Shown one piece after another: positions 51,290 to 62,247 of a stretch of 64,000 nt of DNA. The notes beneath the pieces were generated by a model that saw only the letters and a program-made list of their open reading frames with translations, was not told the DNA's origin and ran no database searches. Position 1 is the first letter of the stretch; every line of letters begins with the position of its first letter. This DNA is from Symbiodinium natans (taxonomy: Eukaryota; Sar; Dinophyceae; Suessiales; Symbiodiniaceae), in NCBI GenBank assembly GCA_905221605.1, contig CAJNDS010000102.1, forward strand, positions 582,501-646,500. The letters run 5' to 3'. A program made the translations under genes and the position numbers.

Positions 51290-52260
51290 GATGAGCATCA
51301 GTAGGCTGATGCTCAAGAGGGTTTCCTGGAGCGCTTTGAGGCCTTCCTGTGGATCCTTGGAGTGGAGGTTGCCTTACCCCCTAAACCCTAAACCCTAAAC
51401 CCTAAACCCTAAACCATTGCATTGTAAAGGTAAAGAATTTGAGGGCAAATTCCCTAAACCCTAAACCCTAAACCCTAAACCCTAAACCCTAAACCCTAAA
51501 CCCTATACCCCTCTTGGCGGTGCATGTCTCCAGCATTTTACCTTCACCAGCCTCGGGCTCGCTGGCTCCGGATGGTAGGATTTCCTTTTCACAAGGACCC
51601 CAATCAGGTACCCCCCCCCCCCCCACTATCGGAAACCCCCACTTGGCAAAACACCCGATGCTGCAACTGCAACGTCTGGTCGGAGCAGAAAGTCAAAACT
51701 TCAACCCCTTAAACGCTCAACGCAATCGTCGGGGTGGAAGGGCCTTGGTCAACATCGCAGCGCAAAAGCGAGAGCACTTCGGGGGATGTTTGGAGCACCC
51801 GGCGGGCGAAACCTGGCAAGCCTGAGCCGAGCCACTCCACTGCGCCGTGCGGACGTCCTCCGGCGCATCGGGCCCCAAGGCCAGCTTCCCGAGGCCACTG
51901 GCGCTCTCCTCGGTTCTTTTGGTGTTGTTTTTTAGGGTTTAGGGTTTAGGGTTTAGGGTTTAGGGTTTAGGGTTGAGGGTGTATAGGGTTTAGTGTTGGG
52001 GAGGGGGTTGGGAGTCCATGGGGCACAGCTGGAGGGGCTTTGTGACTGCCGAAGATGCGTGCAGCTGCATCCTTTTCTTGATCAGGATTGGCATTTTGCC
52101 GGCGGTCTTAAGTTATGTCGCCAAAACACACTCACACTGCATCGCTCTGTGCCAGGGCGCAAGTTGACAGAGGGAGAGGCAGAGTTTGGGCTGGTAGAGC
52201 TGGCGGGACCTCGGACTGCGATCCCGTCGAAGAACGGAATGCGGACCAAGGGCTCTCTTG
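51290..52260 (-). CDS. Fragment of an unrecognised gene with a hydrophobic segment
   Basis: Minus-strand exons 51858-51908 (SGLGKLALGPDAPE) and 51290-51355 (DPQEGLKALQETLLSISLLM) join in phase at a GA donor. A further candidate at about 52200-52260 reads EPLVRIPFFDGIAVRG, with unclear ends. The peptide at 51.3 kb ends in a hydrophobic stretch that could span a membrane. No family recognised. It might be the 5' part of the next gene downstream, but bacterial-type SulP proteins do not need it. Confidence 0.4.
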
Positions 52261-53608
52261 AAGGGTTTAGGGTTCAGGGTTCAGGGTTCAGGGTTTAGGG
52301 TTTTGGGTTTAGGGTCCGGGGACTCTCATCCAGCGTGACAAGGCGTTCTGAGTTCTGGCTTTGGATCCTTATGGTGCTACAGGTTTGTGCCTTTCGGGCT
52401 GGGTTTGCAGGACCGCGGGTGCTGGATTGAGTAGCCATATACACAATGCAAAACCAAAAAAAGAGAGAAACGAGTTCAGAAAGAAAACGTCGGCCCGGTG
52501 TTTTCCCAAGGCTCTGGCCCTTCGTCCATCTTCAGCTCCAGCTCATGCGGGCCGAGCTCGGCCCCTGTGTTCAGGGCTTACTGGCTTGGAGGAGCGATGC
52601 AGGAGCCCACGTAATGGACAACGTCATCCCCCGAATCATCCTAAAAGAATATATGCAGATTACTATACATATATGCATAAGATGCATATTACTATACATA
52701 TATAAATATCAAAGGGTGAGTTCTCTGTGTTATGGTCCCTTTTGGGGGTTCCTATGATAAGGCGGCCCCTAAATATTGCAGGGTTCCCAAGAGGGAGACC
52801 ATACTTTAGAGAACTGACCAGAACAGGCGGCTGAGGGGTGAGGCCTGCAGGGTTTTAGGGTTCAGGGATTCGGGCTTGCAGTGAACTCGGGGCGTGGGGC
52901 CTGGAGGAATGCTTTTGGGGTTTCGAGCTCTGGGGTTTTTGGAGGACTTCGAGCTGAGGATTTTGGGGAGTCTAGGTTCAGGGGGCTTAGGTCGAAGGGC
53001 CACTCTGACACACAGGGCCCCTGTAGCCATGGACTCTCCGACCACAGTGATGCAGCTTCAACCCCCCTCCGCTTCCCGTAATCCGCCAAGTCTCCCTCCA
53101 GGCCAGGCGTGTCCAGCGTCAGCCAGGTCCTTACGAGAAGCAAAGCTTCGGGACCTCCATCATTCCCTGTGGGTACCCCGCCACACTCCCCGCCCCCCTT
53201 TCCCATAGTCCCAACACGGAAGAGCCCAAACTTTGCCGGCTTGAGCTCACTGGGCCCCCCAGCTGGTACAGCATGCTCAAACTCAGGGCCCGGAGGGCGC
53301 TAAGCGGTAGCCTCGCAGACTTGAGGGAGTGCCCTCAGGAGGCTATGGGCGTTCTGGGTTTCAGGCTGCTTAGTTGGGCGCCCTGAGGGAGCTTAGGGTG
53401 AACTGCCCCTTAGTGTCTTGGAGCTTTCATGGCTGTAGTTGCCGCATGGGTGTTCGCGCTCATCACAGTTCGAGTTTTCCTACCACAACACTTTACAACG
53501 TGCCGAAGCTGACGACCCTCAACCTCAAACCCTAACCCTGATGTATTTCTAAGCCCTAAGCCCTACGCCCTAAACCCTATAAACCCTGATGTAACTCTAA
53601 ACCCCCGG
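52261..53608. other. Interval without a recognised gene
   Basis: TTCAGGG variants sit at about 52265-52310. 52330-53340 has open frames on both strands but no family signature. 53690-53835 holds degenerate GGGTTTAGGGGG repeats downstream of the stop-containing exon at 53609-53683. Confidence 0.4.
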
Positions 53609-55551
53609 TCAGGCGGACCTCAGCTCCCCCAGCAGTCGGCGCCGGGCGGCGTCCGTGCGCGCCGCCTCCTCGTCCGGCGCGGCCTCGGGCCAGGGGTTGT
53701 TTAGGGTTTAGGATTCAGGGTGTTTGGTTCAGGGTTTGGGGGTTTGGGGGTTTAGGGGGTTGAGGGGGGTTTAGGGGGTTTAGGGGGTTTAGGGGGTTTA
53801 GGGGGCTTAAAGGGCTTAGCGTTTAGGGTTGAGAGTGCCCGTGAACTGGGGACATCGGCCCACGCCCGGATCTGCAGCACGGAGTCCGCCCTGGCCGACC
53901 TGCCGCTGGCGCTTGAGATGGTTCCCTGGGCATCCCCAAGTTGCCTTACCGGGATGCTTCTTTGTAGGGAATGGGGGAAAATTGGGTAGCCTACATAATC
54001 CCCTTAGAGGGTATATAGAAGGGGATAGAGGGTACCTCGTTCCCTCATTGCCCTACGCAGAACCAGCAAGTTAAGTGGATGTAGGGCTCCAGGCAAAAAA
54101 CCAAGCCCCAATCAAGTCTAGGGATTTGGGGCTTCGGGTTCTTTAGGAAGAAAGCATACACCCTTTCGACCTAAAACCCTAAACCCTAACCCCTAAACCC
54201 CACGCCCTACACCCTACACCCTACACGGCCCTGCACCCTAAACCCTCAACCCTAAACCCTGAACCCTAAACCCTAAACCCTAAACCCTAAACCCTGGCCT
54301 CAACTGCCAGGCCGTGCCCGGGGCCGTGAGCTTCTCAGGATCCGAGCGCCTGGCACCCAAATGAAAAGACGAAAAGCGAAGTGGTGGTTCGAAGACTCAC
54401 AGAAACAAAGGTGGGCTGATGGATCTTTGCCCCAAACCCCAATCCCTGAACCCTAATTGGGGCTTGGAGTCTGCAACTTCGGGATGGGCCGTAGGGTTCG
54501 GATCATGACCCTCTGCTGCAGGAGAAGAGAACCCGTAGGCCCTGAAACCCGTACAAAGACAACCCGCAGGCCCTGCATGCTCTCAGAGCGTCCTATCCAC
54601 CCAATTTCACCAAAGAGACGCCCCTCCGCAAAGCCCCGCCCCCCCCCCCCCGGGGCTTCTGGTCGCGCAGGGACACGAAGACCTGCTCACCCGGGCTCAT
54701 ATCCAGGCCGCGCGCCTCTTCTTGGAGCTTTGGGTAGAAGGTGACGGGCCTTGAGGGCCTGTTTCTAGCTCTCAGGGGTCCGGATTGGCCGATTTTTGTT
54801 GGCAGGGCCTTTCGTAAGGAAGAATGCCCTACTGAAGGTCTTGGCCAAGGGGATGTCGAGTTAAGGCCAATATTGCCTGTTTTGTTATGACGATGATTCT
54901 TCCTAATACCATTATATGGGAGTTTACGAAAATAAGGGACCCCTAGAATCGACCCCTAAATAGCAGGGTTCCCTTATAGTAAGGAACCCCAAAATAAGGC
55001 ACCCCTGATGTCGGGAAACAATCATAATATCATGACCTGCTAAAGCTGTGGGTGGTCTTGAAGGGCCCCGCCTCGTGGCAAAGGATGACCAGGTCCACAT
55101 CCGGCGGGTCTCCGAAAGCGCAGGACTGTCAGGGGAAATTGGGGGTTTAGGGTTTAGGGTTTAGGGTTTAGGGTTTAGGGTTTTGGGTTTTGGGTTTAGG
55201 GTATAGGGTATAGGGTTTAGGGTTTAGGGTTTAGGGTTTAGGGTTTAGGGTTTAGGGTTTAGGGTTTAGGGTTTAGGGTTTAGGGTTTAGGGTTTAGGGT
55301 TTAGGGGCCTCGAGTTGATGGGGCTGAGACTGGGTTTAGGGTCAAAGGGTTTAAGGGTTCTAGGGTTTCATGGATCAGGATTCAGGGTTTTGGCTTAGTG
55401 TTTTTGGTTGAGGGTTTAGCGTTCTTGGTTTAGGGTTTAGGGTTTAGGGTTTAGGGTTTAGGGTTTAGGGTTCGGGCTTGTTCTCTGCGGTCTCAACAGC
55501 GAGGACGAGGGCGCGCCTCGCGCGAGATGCCAAACAAGCCGAGGAAGCCGC
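53609..55551 (-). CDS. Unrecognised gene, 3' part, six in-phase exons with a stop
   Basis: Minus-strand exons: 55517-55551, 55067-55125, 54657-54749, 54308-54349, 53860-53899 and 53609-53683 (TGA at 53609-53611). They read GFLGLFGISRE, then DPPDVDLVILCHEAGP, VTFYPKLQEEARGLDMSPGE, QVFVSLRDQKRSDPEKL, TAPGTAWSARADSVLQIRAW and an Ala/Arg/Glu-rich C-terminus ending LLGELRSA. Junction donors are GC; acceptors are AG|G except AG|T at 55125. The peptides look like a soluble globular domain (beta strand VDLVILCHEAG), but I cannot name the family. A candidate upstream exon lies near 56.05 kb. Separate from the kinase exons on either side. Confidence 0.55.
53954..54066. mobile_element. MITE-like family B, copy 3
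   Basis: TGCTTCTTTGTAGGGAATGGGGG at the left faces CCCTCATTGCCCTACGCAGAACCA at the right. The core has GAGGGTATATAGAAGGGG, like the cores of the other family B copies. Confidence 0.55.
54920..55019. mobile_element. MITE-like family D, copy 3
   Basis: GAGTTTACGAAAATAAGGGACC at the left and GGCACCCCTGATGTCGGGAAAC at the right are imperfect inverted repeats. The core CCCTTATAGTAAGGAACCCC matches the core at 34196-34281. Confidence 0.5.
55143..55472 (+). repeat. Telomere-type arrays
   Basis: 55143-55304 has about 22 heptamers with TTTTGGG and TATAGGG variants. 55430-55472 has about six more. They lie in the intron between exons 55517-55551 and 55067-55125. Confidence 0.95.
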
Positions 55552-57143
55552 CTTTGGGGCATAAAAGTTACCCTGCTTTTGGGTTTAGGGTTTAGGGTTT
55601 AGAGTTTGGGAGTTTGGGAGTTTAGGAGTTTAGGAGTTTAGGAGTTTAAGGTTCGGGGTGTAGGCTTCCCAGCTGCGTGGTTTGAGCTTCAGGCTGGGGG
55701 TTTGGGGGGTGGGGCGGCCTCCCCCGCCCCCGCCCCCCTCCGCCCCTCGTTTGAGCGCCCGCAGCCCCAAGCCCCTAAACCCTAAACCCCAAAACCCTAA
55801 ACCTCAAACCAGTTCTTGGAAGGGCTCCAAAAAGGCTCCGAGCGACCCGAAACCCTGCAGCCGAGGGTTTCTGGCGCTCATCAGTTTTAGCAACGTTGTG
55901 GTCCATCTACTAGTGCCCTCAACAGCCATACTATGCTTTATTCCAGCTATCCTCATCCTGTGGGTTAGTCAACAGTACCATTAAATCACTAGCTCTCGTC
56001 AGCATTAGGCCATGAACTGTGGGGAAGCCCTGAGGCAAAAATCCGGGGGCCCGCGCTGTTCGTGGCCTGTGCAGCGCCGCCCGCACTGGGCATCGCTGGC
56101 CTAGGGGGGTCGGGGCTTAGGTGGTCTTAGGGGCCGAGAAGTGTAGGAGGTTTAGGGATGGTTGAGGGTTTGGGCTTCTGGGGTTTCCAACAATCGCGTT
56201 TCTCCCATCTGGAGTCGAGCTTTGGGTCTCAAGGCTTGGCAGCTCAGCGCCTCACCGCCGACACGCCACTTGCTCTAGCACCCGAGGCCTGAACCCCAAC
56301 TCAGCCCTTAGCATGAATCCGACAGCCCCTAAACCCTAAACCCTCAATCCCAAACCCCCAAAGTCCCCTAAATTAAAGGCCTCACCGAGCTCCCTGCAGC
56401 TCAGCTCGAAGCCATGAGGCCCTACAGACCCTCTGAGGTTGAGTCTTATTTTGAAAGGGCTTAGAGTTGAGGGTTTAGGGCTTGTAGAGGGCTTTTGGTT
56501 TAGGGCTTAGGGATTCGAGCTGGGAAGCTTGTTGAGTAGGCTTCGGGGTTTGGGAGGGATCGAGGGCACAGGGAAAGAAGGGAACGTAGGGGGAGGGTGG
56601 CATATCAGGACGTGTTGGGTCCAAAGGCGCACTGCTCTTGGAACCTCCGGAGAGAGATCCCTGATGAAACCGAATGTCTGGGGGCGGCATCATGCTTGTA
56701 ATTGCGAATCTCCTGCCGTTACTCTCCTTGCTACTGGCCACAGCGGCCAGGTGGTGAAAGACTCGTGGCTCGTGCTCTTCGTTGCCATGGGACTAAGACA
56801 GCTTGAGGTCAGCTGCGGCCTGAAGCCACCGATTCACAAGTTCTTTCTCTGCCACCTGCCGAAGGACCCAACCACTCACCCCCCCAACACCCTAAAGCCC
56901 TGAAGCCCTGAAGCCCCAGAGCCCTACAGCCCTAAACCCCTAAACCCCTAAACCCCTAAACCCCTAAACCCCTAAACCCTGAAAAACCCCTAAACCCCCA
57001 AAGCCCCCAACTCCCAGACCCTCACACCCATAAACCCCATAGACCCATGAACCCCTAACTCCCCAAAGCCCTAGACCAAACCCCAAACCCTGTCCACCCC
57101 CGAAGCCCCCGGTGGCGCCACTCGTGCCCAGGCGGAGGCCCAC

Positions 57144-57189
57144 CTTTTGAGTGGCAGTAGGCCACCGCAGCGAGCGTGTGCTGCATCAC
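57144..57189 (-). CDS. Protein kinase alpha-E helix exon (proposed part of the kinase at 0.3-14.9 kb)
   Basis: A 46-nt minus-strand exon encodes VMQHTLAAVAYCHSK followed by one base of the next codon. This matches the helix just before the catalytic loop of CaMK-group kinases, where AxAYCHSKG normally leads straight into [IV][VM]HRDLKPEN. It ends G|GTGGGC. No catalytic-loop exon was found on the minus side for 40 kb, until 14839-14906, whose phase is exactly complementary (SKG then VMHKDLKPEN). I therefore assign it to the same gene; a separate degenerate kinase fragment is the alternative. Confidence 0.6.
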
Positions 57190-57204
57190 CTCCAGCTTGG
57201 GGTT

Positions 57205-57370
57205 GAGGGTTTAGGGTTTGGGGTTTAGGGGTTAGGGTTTAGGCGGTTTAGGGTTTAGGGTTTAGGGTTTAGGGTTTAGGGTTTAGGGTTTAGGGTTTAG
57301 GGTTTAGGGTTTAGGGTTTAGGGTTTAGGGTTTAGGGTTTAGGGTTTAGGGTTTAGGGTTTAGGGTTTAG
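57205..57370 (+). repeat. Telomere-type array
   Basis: About 21 TTTAGGG heptamers, almost perfect after 57240, between the exons at 57394-57486 and 57144-57189. Confidence 0.95.
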
Positions 57371-57393
57371 TTTAGGATCCAATTCGTCGGGAC

Positions 57394-59345
57394 CTCGCAG
57401 GCGGAAATGTTGAGTCTGGGCCCTGCCTTGGCACACCACTGCTCCCACTGGTGCGCGTCGCGGGTCATGGGGTTCTTCACGGCTTCCTGCGAGTGCGGCA
57501 GGGTTCGAGTGAAGGGGGCACGGCTTACGGGACTTGGATTGGCGTCACCACTTGCTTGGGTTGCAAGGGATGTCTACCTCAGCCTTGAGGGTCCCAAGAC
57601 TTGAGGTTCTTAGCATGGGAGACTCAAGCCAAATCCGAATCCCTAAATCCGAACTTTCTGAAAGCCAACCAGCCACAGAACCGCTCCCGAACGAGCAGGG
57701 CCCTTCGTTTTGAGGCGGGCGCTTGCCGTGGTGTCTGGGATTTGAGATTTGCTGCCGCCGGACCCCGGAGTTGGGTCGCCTGGCAGGGGACCTGCTCTTC
57801 TCAAACCCGTTCGACGACCCTAAAGCACCATCCAATGCTGACTCCCAACAACATCTCGAGCTGTAGAAGCTGACGGCACATGTCGGCTGATCCTCTGTAC
57901 CAGGCTCCGACTCCCGGGAGTCCAAAAGCGGGCATGGTGCCTAGATTACTGCGGGGGGCCATGGGGGATGCTGAATCACACTTCGAGCAGTTTTTGTCGA
58001 TGTGGGTTGAGGGTTCTTGTGGGATTTGGAGTGTGAAGGTATCGGCCACAGGGCCGGCCACACACCCTGAGATTCGCGCCCTTAACGGACGCGCAGCTGG
58101 GCGCTTGCTTCCAAGCTGTCCCTCCCCCACCGCATCGCGCTCGACGCAGCAGGCTGCCCCCTTTTAAACTACGGGGGGGCTGGCTTCTCACTGAAGCTCT
58201 CTGAAGCCCCTAACACCCGAACACAAAAACCGCAAATTTAAACTCACTTTGGGTTCAGAATTGCATAGGGTTCACAAGTGTAAACAAGAGCACCACGCAG
58301 TTGCACAATGTTGCCACCCTAAACTCCCCAATCCTAGCCCCAAAACATTACACGAGTACCCTCTGCCTGCTTGGTCTCCCCCCGCGTTGCAGTGAGGTGC
58401 TGCAGGGCCCGTCCCAGAGTGGGGCGCTGGGCAAATCCGGACGTGTTTGGTCACCGAACCAGCCAAAAATGGGGTGGGTTTGTCCGAAAATCTGCGGCTT
58501 CCTCGAATGACGGTGAGCGCTTGGGCTCATAGCCAGAATCCACTTTCATTGGTTAGGGCTCCAAAGGCTCGTTGGAAACCGCCTTGTATTTCGGAAATCC
58601 CGAGGGATTTGCATGCCCTGTGTGAGCCAGTTGGCTTTCACGGCATGTCCCAACATTATCTCGACAGACAAATCGAGACAGCGCTGGGGCCTCACACCTT
58701 GTCAGGCACCGATGGCGCTTTAAAATCGCCAGGAAGTCAAGACTAAACCAACCCGGAGATGCTTGCAGCGACAACACGGACAAATGTTGGACAAGCACGG
58801 ACAAGCACGGACAAACGCGGAGACAAAGACGGGCAAAACGTGCCTGCAAAAAAGGCTGAGGCAAGGAAGAAATTGGCCACGGCTCACGAAGATGTGGCTG
58901 CACAGGTTAAACAGGGAGAGCCCGCGGCGCAAGAGTGGAACAGGGGTATTGCGGCCGCCGAAACGGCCTGCGCCAGCGGTCCCAGCAAAAGAGCCTCAAG
59001 ATGATGTGTGGGCGGAGCTTTCAGAAGAAGCCTGGGCCTGGGGCCTTGTTTTGCTCAGGGGCAAACACACCTCCCTCAAAACCATTGGGACCGCTTCCGC
59101 GTCATGTCTCATCGGTCCGACTCACCCTCCTTGCCCCAGTTCCAGGGCAGGTTCTCCGACGGCATGTCCTGGGGCTCAAGGCCGAGGGCTTCAGAAGGGT
59201 TTTGGGGTTTAGGGTTAAGGGTTTAGGGTATATAGGGTTTAGGGTTTCGGGTTTAGGGTTTAGGGTTTAGGGTTTAGGGTTTAGGGTTCACGAGTCTCAA
59301 GGGGCGAGTCCTTCACCACGTTGGCGCCGATGACCAGAGCGCCTC
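57394..59345 (-). CDS. Two candidate exons, possibly kinase hinge and alpha-D region
   Basis: 59299-59345 reads GALVIGANVVKDSPL, and 57394-57486 reads EAVKNPMTRDAHQWEQWCAK then AGPRLNISACE. They join in phase at a GA donor. The second exon joins exon 57144-57189 at phase 0 to give NISACEVMQHTLAAVAYCHS, close to the usual kinase sequence before alpha-E. The first could be strand beta-5. The assignment is an inference: the pair could also be the 5' part of the unrecognised gene at 53.6-55.6 kb. Confidence 0.35.
57487..59298. other. Interval without a recognised gene
   Basis: 57600-59190 is almost free of telomere-type repeats and has overlapping open frames on both strands with no family signature. 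A short tandem of ACGGACAA units stands near 58778-58815. TTTAGGG units resume at 59200-59290. Confidence 0.4.
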
Positions 59346-60261
59346 CTGGGCATGCGCGCGGGGATTCTCTCGAACTCCCCTCTCTGAAAGAGCCCTGCAA
59401 CTTACAGGGGCGCCCCTGAGTTCCAGGCGCCCCTGAACTCCGAACATTCAGACTCTCCCATCAACTCTCTTCATCTGCTGGTTCTTTGCTCTGCGCCTCA
59501 GGCTGAGGGTTTCAGGGCTCTTTCGAGTTTTGGGTATACGGCGCTGGAGCCGAACCCCCACACCCTCAAACCCAAAAACCTGGAAACCCTCTAAGCCTTT
59601 CACCAACAGCCCTTAAGCCTTAAGGCCCTTAAGGCCCTTAAGGCCCTTAAGGCCCTTGAGGCCCTCAAAGGCCCCGAACTCCGAAAATTCTGGGTCATGA
59701 TGAAGTCAGAGATCCGACGGCGTCCACTGCCGAGAAGGGCTCGTTGATCCTGAGCGCAGAGGCCCACTGAAGGGGCTGCTTCGGCTTGGTGCTTAGGGTC
59801 TGAGGACCTGGGGGGTTTAGGGTACGGGGGGCAACCAAAGGGAGACAGGAAACCAAACAGTCAACCCCAGAAGAAGCCCTTAAGTTCCCCGGACCAACCA
59901 CAAACCAAACCCAAAAGACCAAGCACTCTTTTCTCACTAAGTGCATCGTCATCTTGAGCCAAAAAAAAAGGTTCCGGGTTCATTGACCCTTTAACCTTCA
60001 ACACCAACTCTTTTCCACAATACAAACTGCAGCTCCGCACTCCCCCTGTCCTAGGTTTTCCTAGGACACAAACTGGAGGTGCAGACCTTTGACCGAAAAA
60101 TTGTCACTTTGACAACGGTCATCTTCATGTTTAACGTCCGATGGACGGGCCACCGCCACTAATTTGCACACCATGGTTTTACGTCTTTCCAAGACGAACC
60201 TTCAGCTCATTGGCCGAATCCCTTACCATTGAGGATTTCTTCACCTCACACTTGAAAAAAT
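59346..60261. other. Interval between the kinase candidates and the copia element
   Basis: Contains a GGCCCTTAA short tandem at about 59615-59660 and a possible minus frame at 59696-59760 of unknown worth. After about 59950 the composition becomes more AT-rich, like the copia element, so its 3' end or LTR may begin here. I could not define a terminal repeat. Confidence 0.4.
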
Positions 60262-61818
60262 CTACGTTCCAGCGGCCCGTTCCTCACCAAGGAACTCAGC
60301 ATTCACCACCCAACCTTTCTTGACGCAATGCTTACAAAGCGTCTTGGCCCTGGGCTGTGAATATCGCAGAACATCACAGTCACTGCTTGCGTGCATACAG
60401 TTCCCACCCACCGTTGTATACAAAGTGGCACTCGCGGGAATAACCACCACTTTCCTGCCCCACAGCCATTTGCACAGCTTCCGAAAGAGATACCTGGCCA
60501 ACTCCCAGAGTATGATTGTTGCCACCAAATACACAGCGATGTCCGCATTGTTGATAACCATTTCAATACTTTGAGCCAGAACCATAACCGTAGATGTGTT
60601 GGCGACCCTGCACACCCCTTCTTCTGAGCAAAAGAATCCAGCAATTGACGCTTCTTCTCCACCAATTGCCATCCCTTGCAGAGATGCAGCCACCATCATG
60701 ACCGCCATTGCAAGAGAGGCCCTTTTCAAGTCAGTTCCTTGCACCAACAGTTGGAGACCCCAAAGCGCCTTTTGCTTCGCAAAAACCTGTCCACTCATCA
60801 ATTTTGTCAACAGGTCAGCAATCATATACTCACCGCGAAGATGCGCTATCACCATGTAACCACGGTCCACCACAGACCTGACACCGGCTGCTCGAATCCT
60901 CAGGCGCCTTGTCCTCCAGCTTCCAGCAGGATATTGAATGATTGAGCATGTCGAAACCGAATCTGTATACAGCACTTTTTGCAGCGATTCTTCACCTGTT
61001 CCAACCAAAGCGGCAATTATAGGGGTGCACGACTGAAACATCGTTGCTCCCTCTATAGACGCATGCAACTCAGCCTCAGCAGTACTTAAAGCCACCGTTG
61101 ATTGTCTCTGCGTTGCCCACATCACTGGACAATCACCCCAAACCACCACCGCTCCTGAGTGGCTCTTTTCGTTTTCACCTGCTGCAAAGCTAGCATCCGC
61201 GTAGGACTCTACCACCTTGACGCCTCGCCCATAACGCAACACCTCATTCCTTTCTTTTTCGCATGTTGCGATTGCTCCAAACGTCAAGCCTAACGTTGGA
61301 GTTGCAGCAAGGTATCGAAATACCTCCTCAGCCTTTTTAACCACAAAACGCGGCCTTCGGGATGTCCACAAAGACAACTGGCTTGTGCAGAAAGCCAAAT
61401 CAGGTCGAGTTTTGATTGCCACCCAGAGGAACTCCCCTACGGCACCTTGAGCCGCTCGCAAGGAAGGAATATCCACCTCCTCTTCTTCACCTGGCGTTTC
61501 TTTCACCATTGGCAGGTTACGACCTTTTCCAGTTTCATCAATCTGATACCCTCTTCGGTTCAGCAAATCTCTCACGAAGTCCTCCTGGTTGAGAAAGAAG
61601 CTGCCATTTCGATACCAGATTTGGATACCCAAAAACTTCAGGAATCCATCACCACAGCCTGGACCACAGAACTCAGGTTCAGAAGTTTTCCACTCCTTCC
61701 TGATCCGTTCCAAGGCTTCCCGGAGCACTGTCATAGTCCCAGCCATCAAAAAATCATCCACGTAAAGACCCATTGTCCCTACCAACTTGCTTGCACCTTC
61801 CGGCTTCTCTTGTGCCAT
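60262..61818 (-). CDS. Copia pol C-terminal part: reverse transcriptase palm, RNase H and membrane/Cys tail
   Basis: A 518-codon open frame. Residues 17-26 carry GLYVDDFLMA, the YxDD catalytic motif of reverse transcriptase. Residues 203-340 are a copia RNase H: YADASFA (Asp 207), SHSG, ALSTAEAE (Glu 248), YTDS (Asp 286) and ADLLTK. Beyond this, residues about 367-387 and 424-442 are hydrophobic and likely membrane-spanning. The tail (about 464-501) has GGNCMHASSDCDVL and LCKHC, a Cys/His arrangement that could bind metal. The frame continues upstream past a TAG at 61849-61851 into 61852-62247. The frame's ATG is not the native start. Confidence 0.9.
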   Translation of the reverse strand: MAQEKPEGASKLVGTMGLYVDDFLMAGTMTVLREALERIRKEWKTSEPEFCGPGCGDGFLKFLGIQIWYRNGSFFLNQEDFVRDLLNRRGYQIDETGKGRNLPMVKETPGEEEEVDIPSLRAAQGAVGEFLWVAIKTRPDLAFCTSQLSLWTSRRPRFVVKKAEEVFRYLAATPTLGLTFGAIATCEKERNEVLRYGRGVKVVESYADASFAAGENEKSHSGAVVVWGDCPVMWATQRQSTVALSTAEAELHASIEGATMFQSCTPIIAALVGTGEESLQKVLYTDSVSTCSIIQYPAGSWRTRRLRIRAAGVRSVVDRGYMVIAHLRGEYMIADLLTKLMSGQVFAKQKALWGLQLLVQGTDLKRASLAMAVMMVAASLQGMAIGGEEASIAGFFCSEEGVCRVANTSTVMVLAQSIEMVINNADIAVYLVATIILWELARYLFRKLCKWLWGRKVVVIPASATLYTTVGGNCMHASSDCDVLRYSQPRAKTLCKHCVKKGWVVNAEFLGEERAAGT

Positions 61819-61851
61819 AATAAGGAACAGACTTGGGTCTGCATTGGACCT

Positions 61852-62247
61852 CTAAAAGCTCATTGCTTGTCCATCCTTTGACACCCAAGACATGCCTTGA
61901 AGACGCTGATCTCGCCACTCCACCCATGCTGCAGGACTTTCGGCCAAACCGTACAAGGCCTTCCTCACAATCCACCGCTCCTCCTTTGTACAAAGACCCA
62001 ATTTCACCGCCGCCCTTGGGGGCTGCACCACCACCAGACGCCCTTCTCTTTGCGCCCTATTCATCGGCGCCGTCAGAAAAGCTTTGGAAATGTCTAAGCC
62101 AGCGATGATCCACACCATATATGCTGCGTGCCTCACTTGACACCTGAATGTAGTTGAATCTAAACCAGGAGCGTACAGCGAGTGACGACTGAGGGACCTC
62201 GGCCCTTCGTATTCTGTAGCTGCCGTTGACGAAATAAATTTCCACAT
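61852..62247 (-). pseudogene. Copia reverse transcriptase N-terminal part (frame-shifted segment)
   Basis: This frame carries GLDISKAFLTAPMN, the first catalytic Asp region of copia reverse transcriptase, and WIVRKALYGLAESPAAW. It ends at the TAG at 61849-61851, and the downstream frame (same phase) continues with NADPSLFL. Its upstream continuation lies in the other frame at 62160-63866, so a frameshift separates them. Confidence 0.85.

Noticed and set aside
61447-61881. Plus-strand frame of 144 codons
   Set aside because: Antisense shadow of the copia reverse transcriptase.
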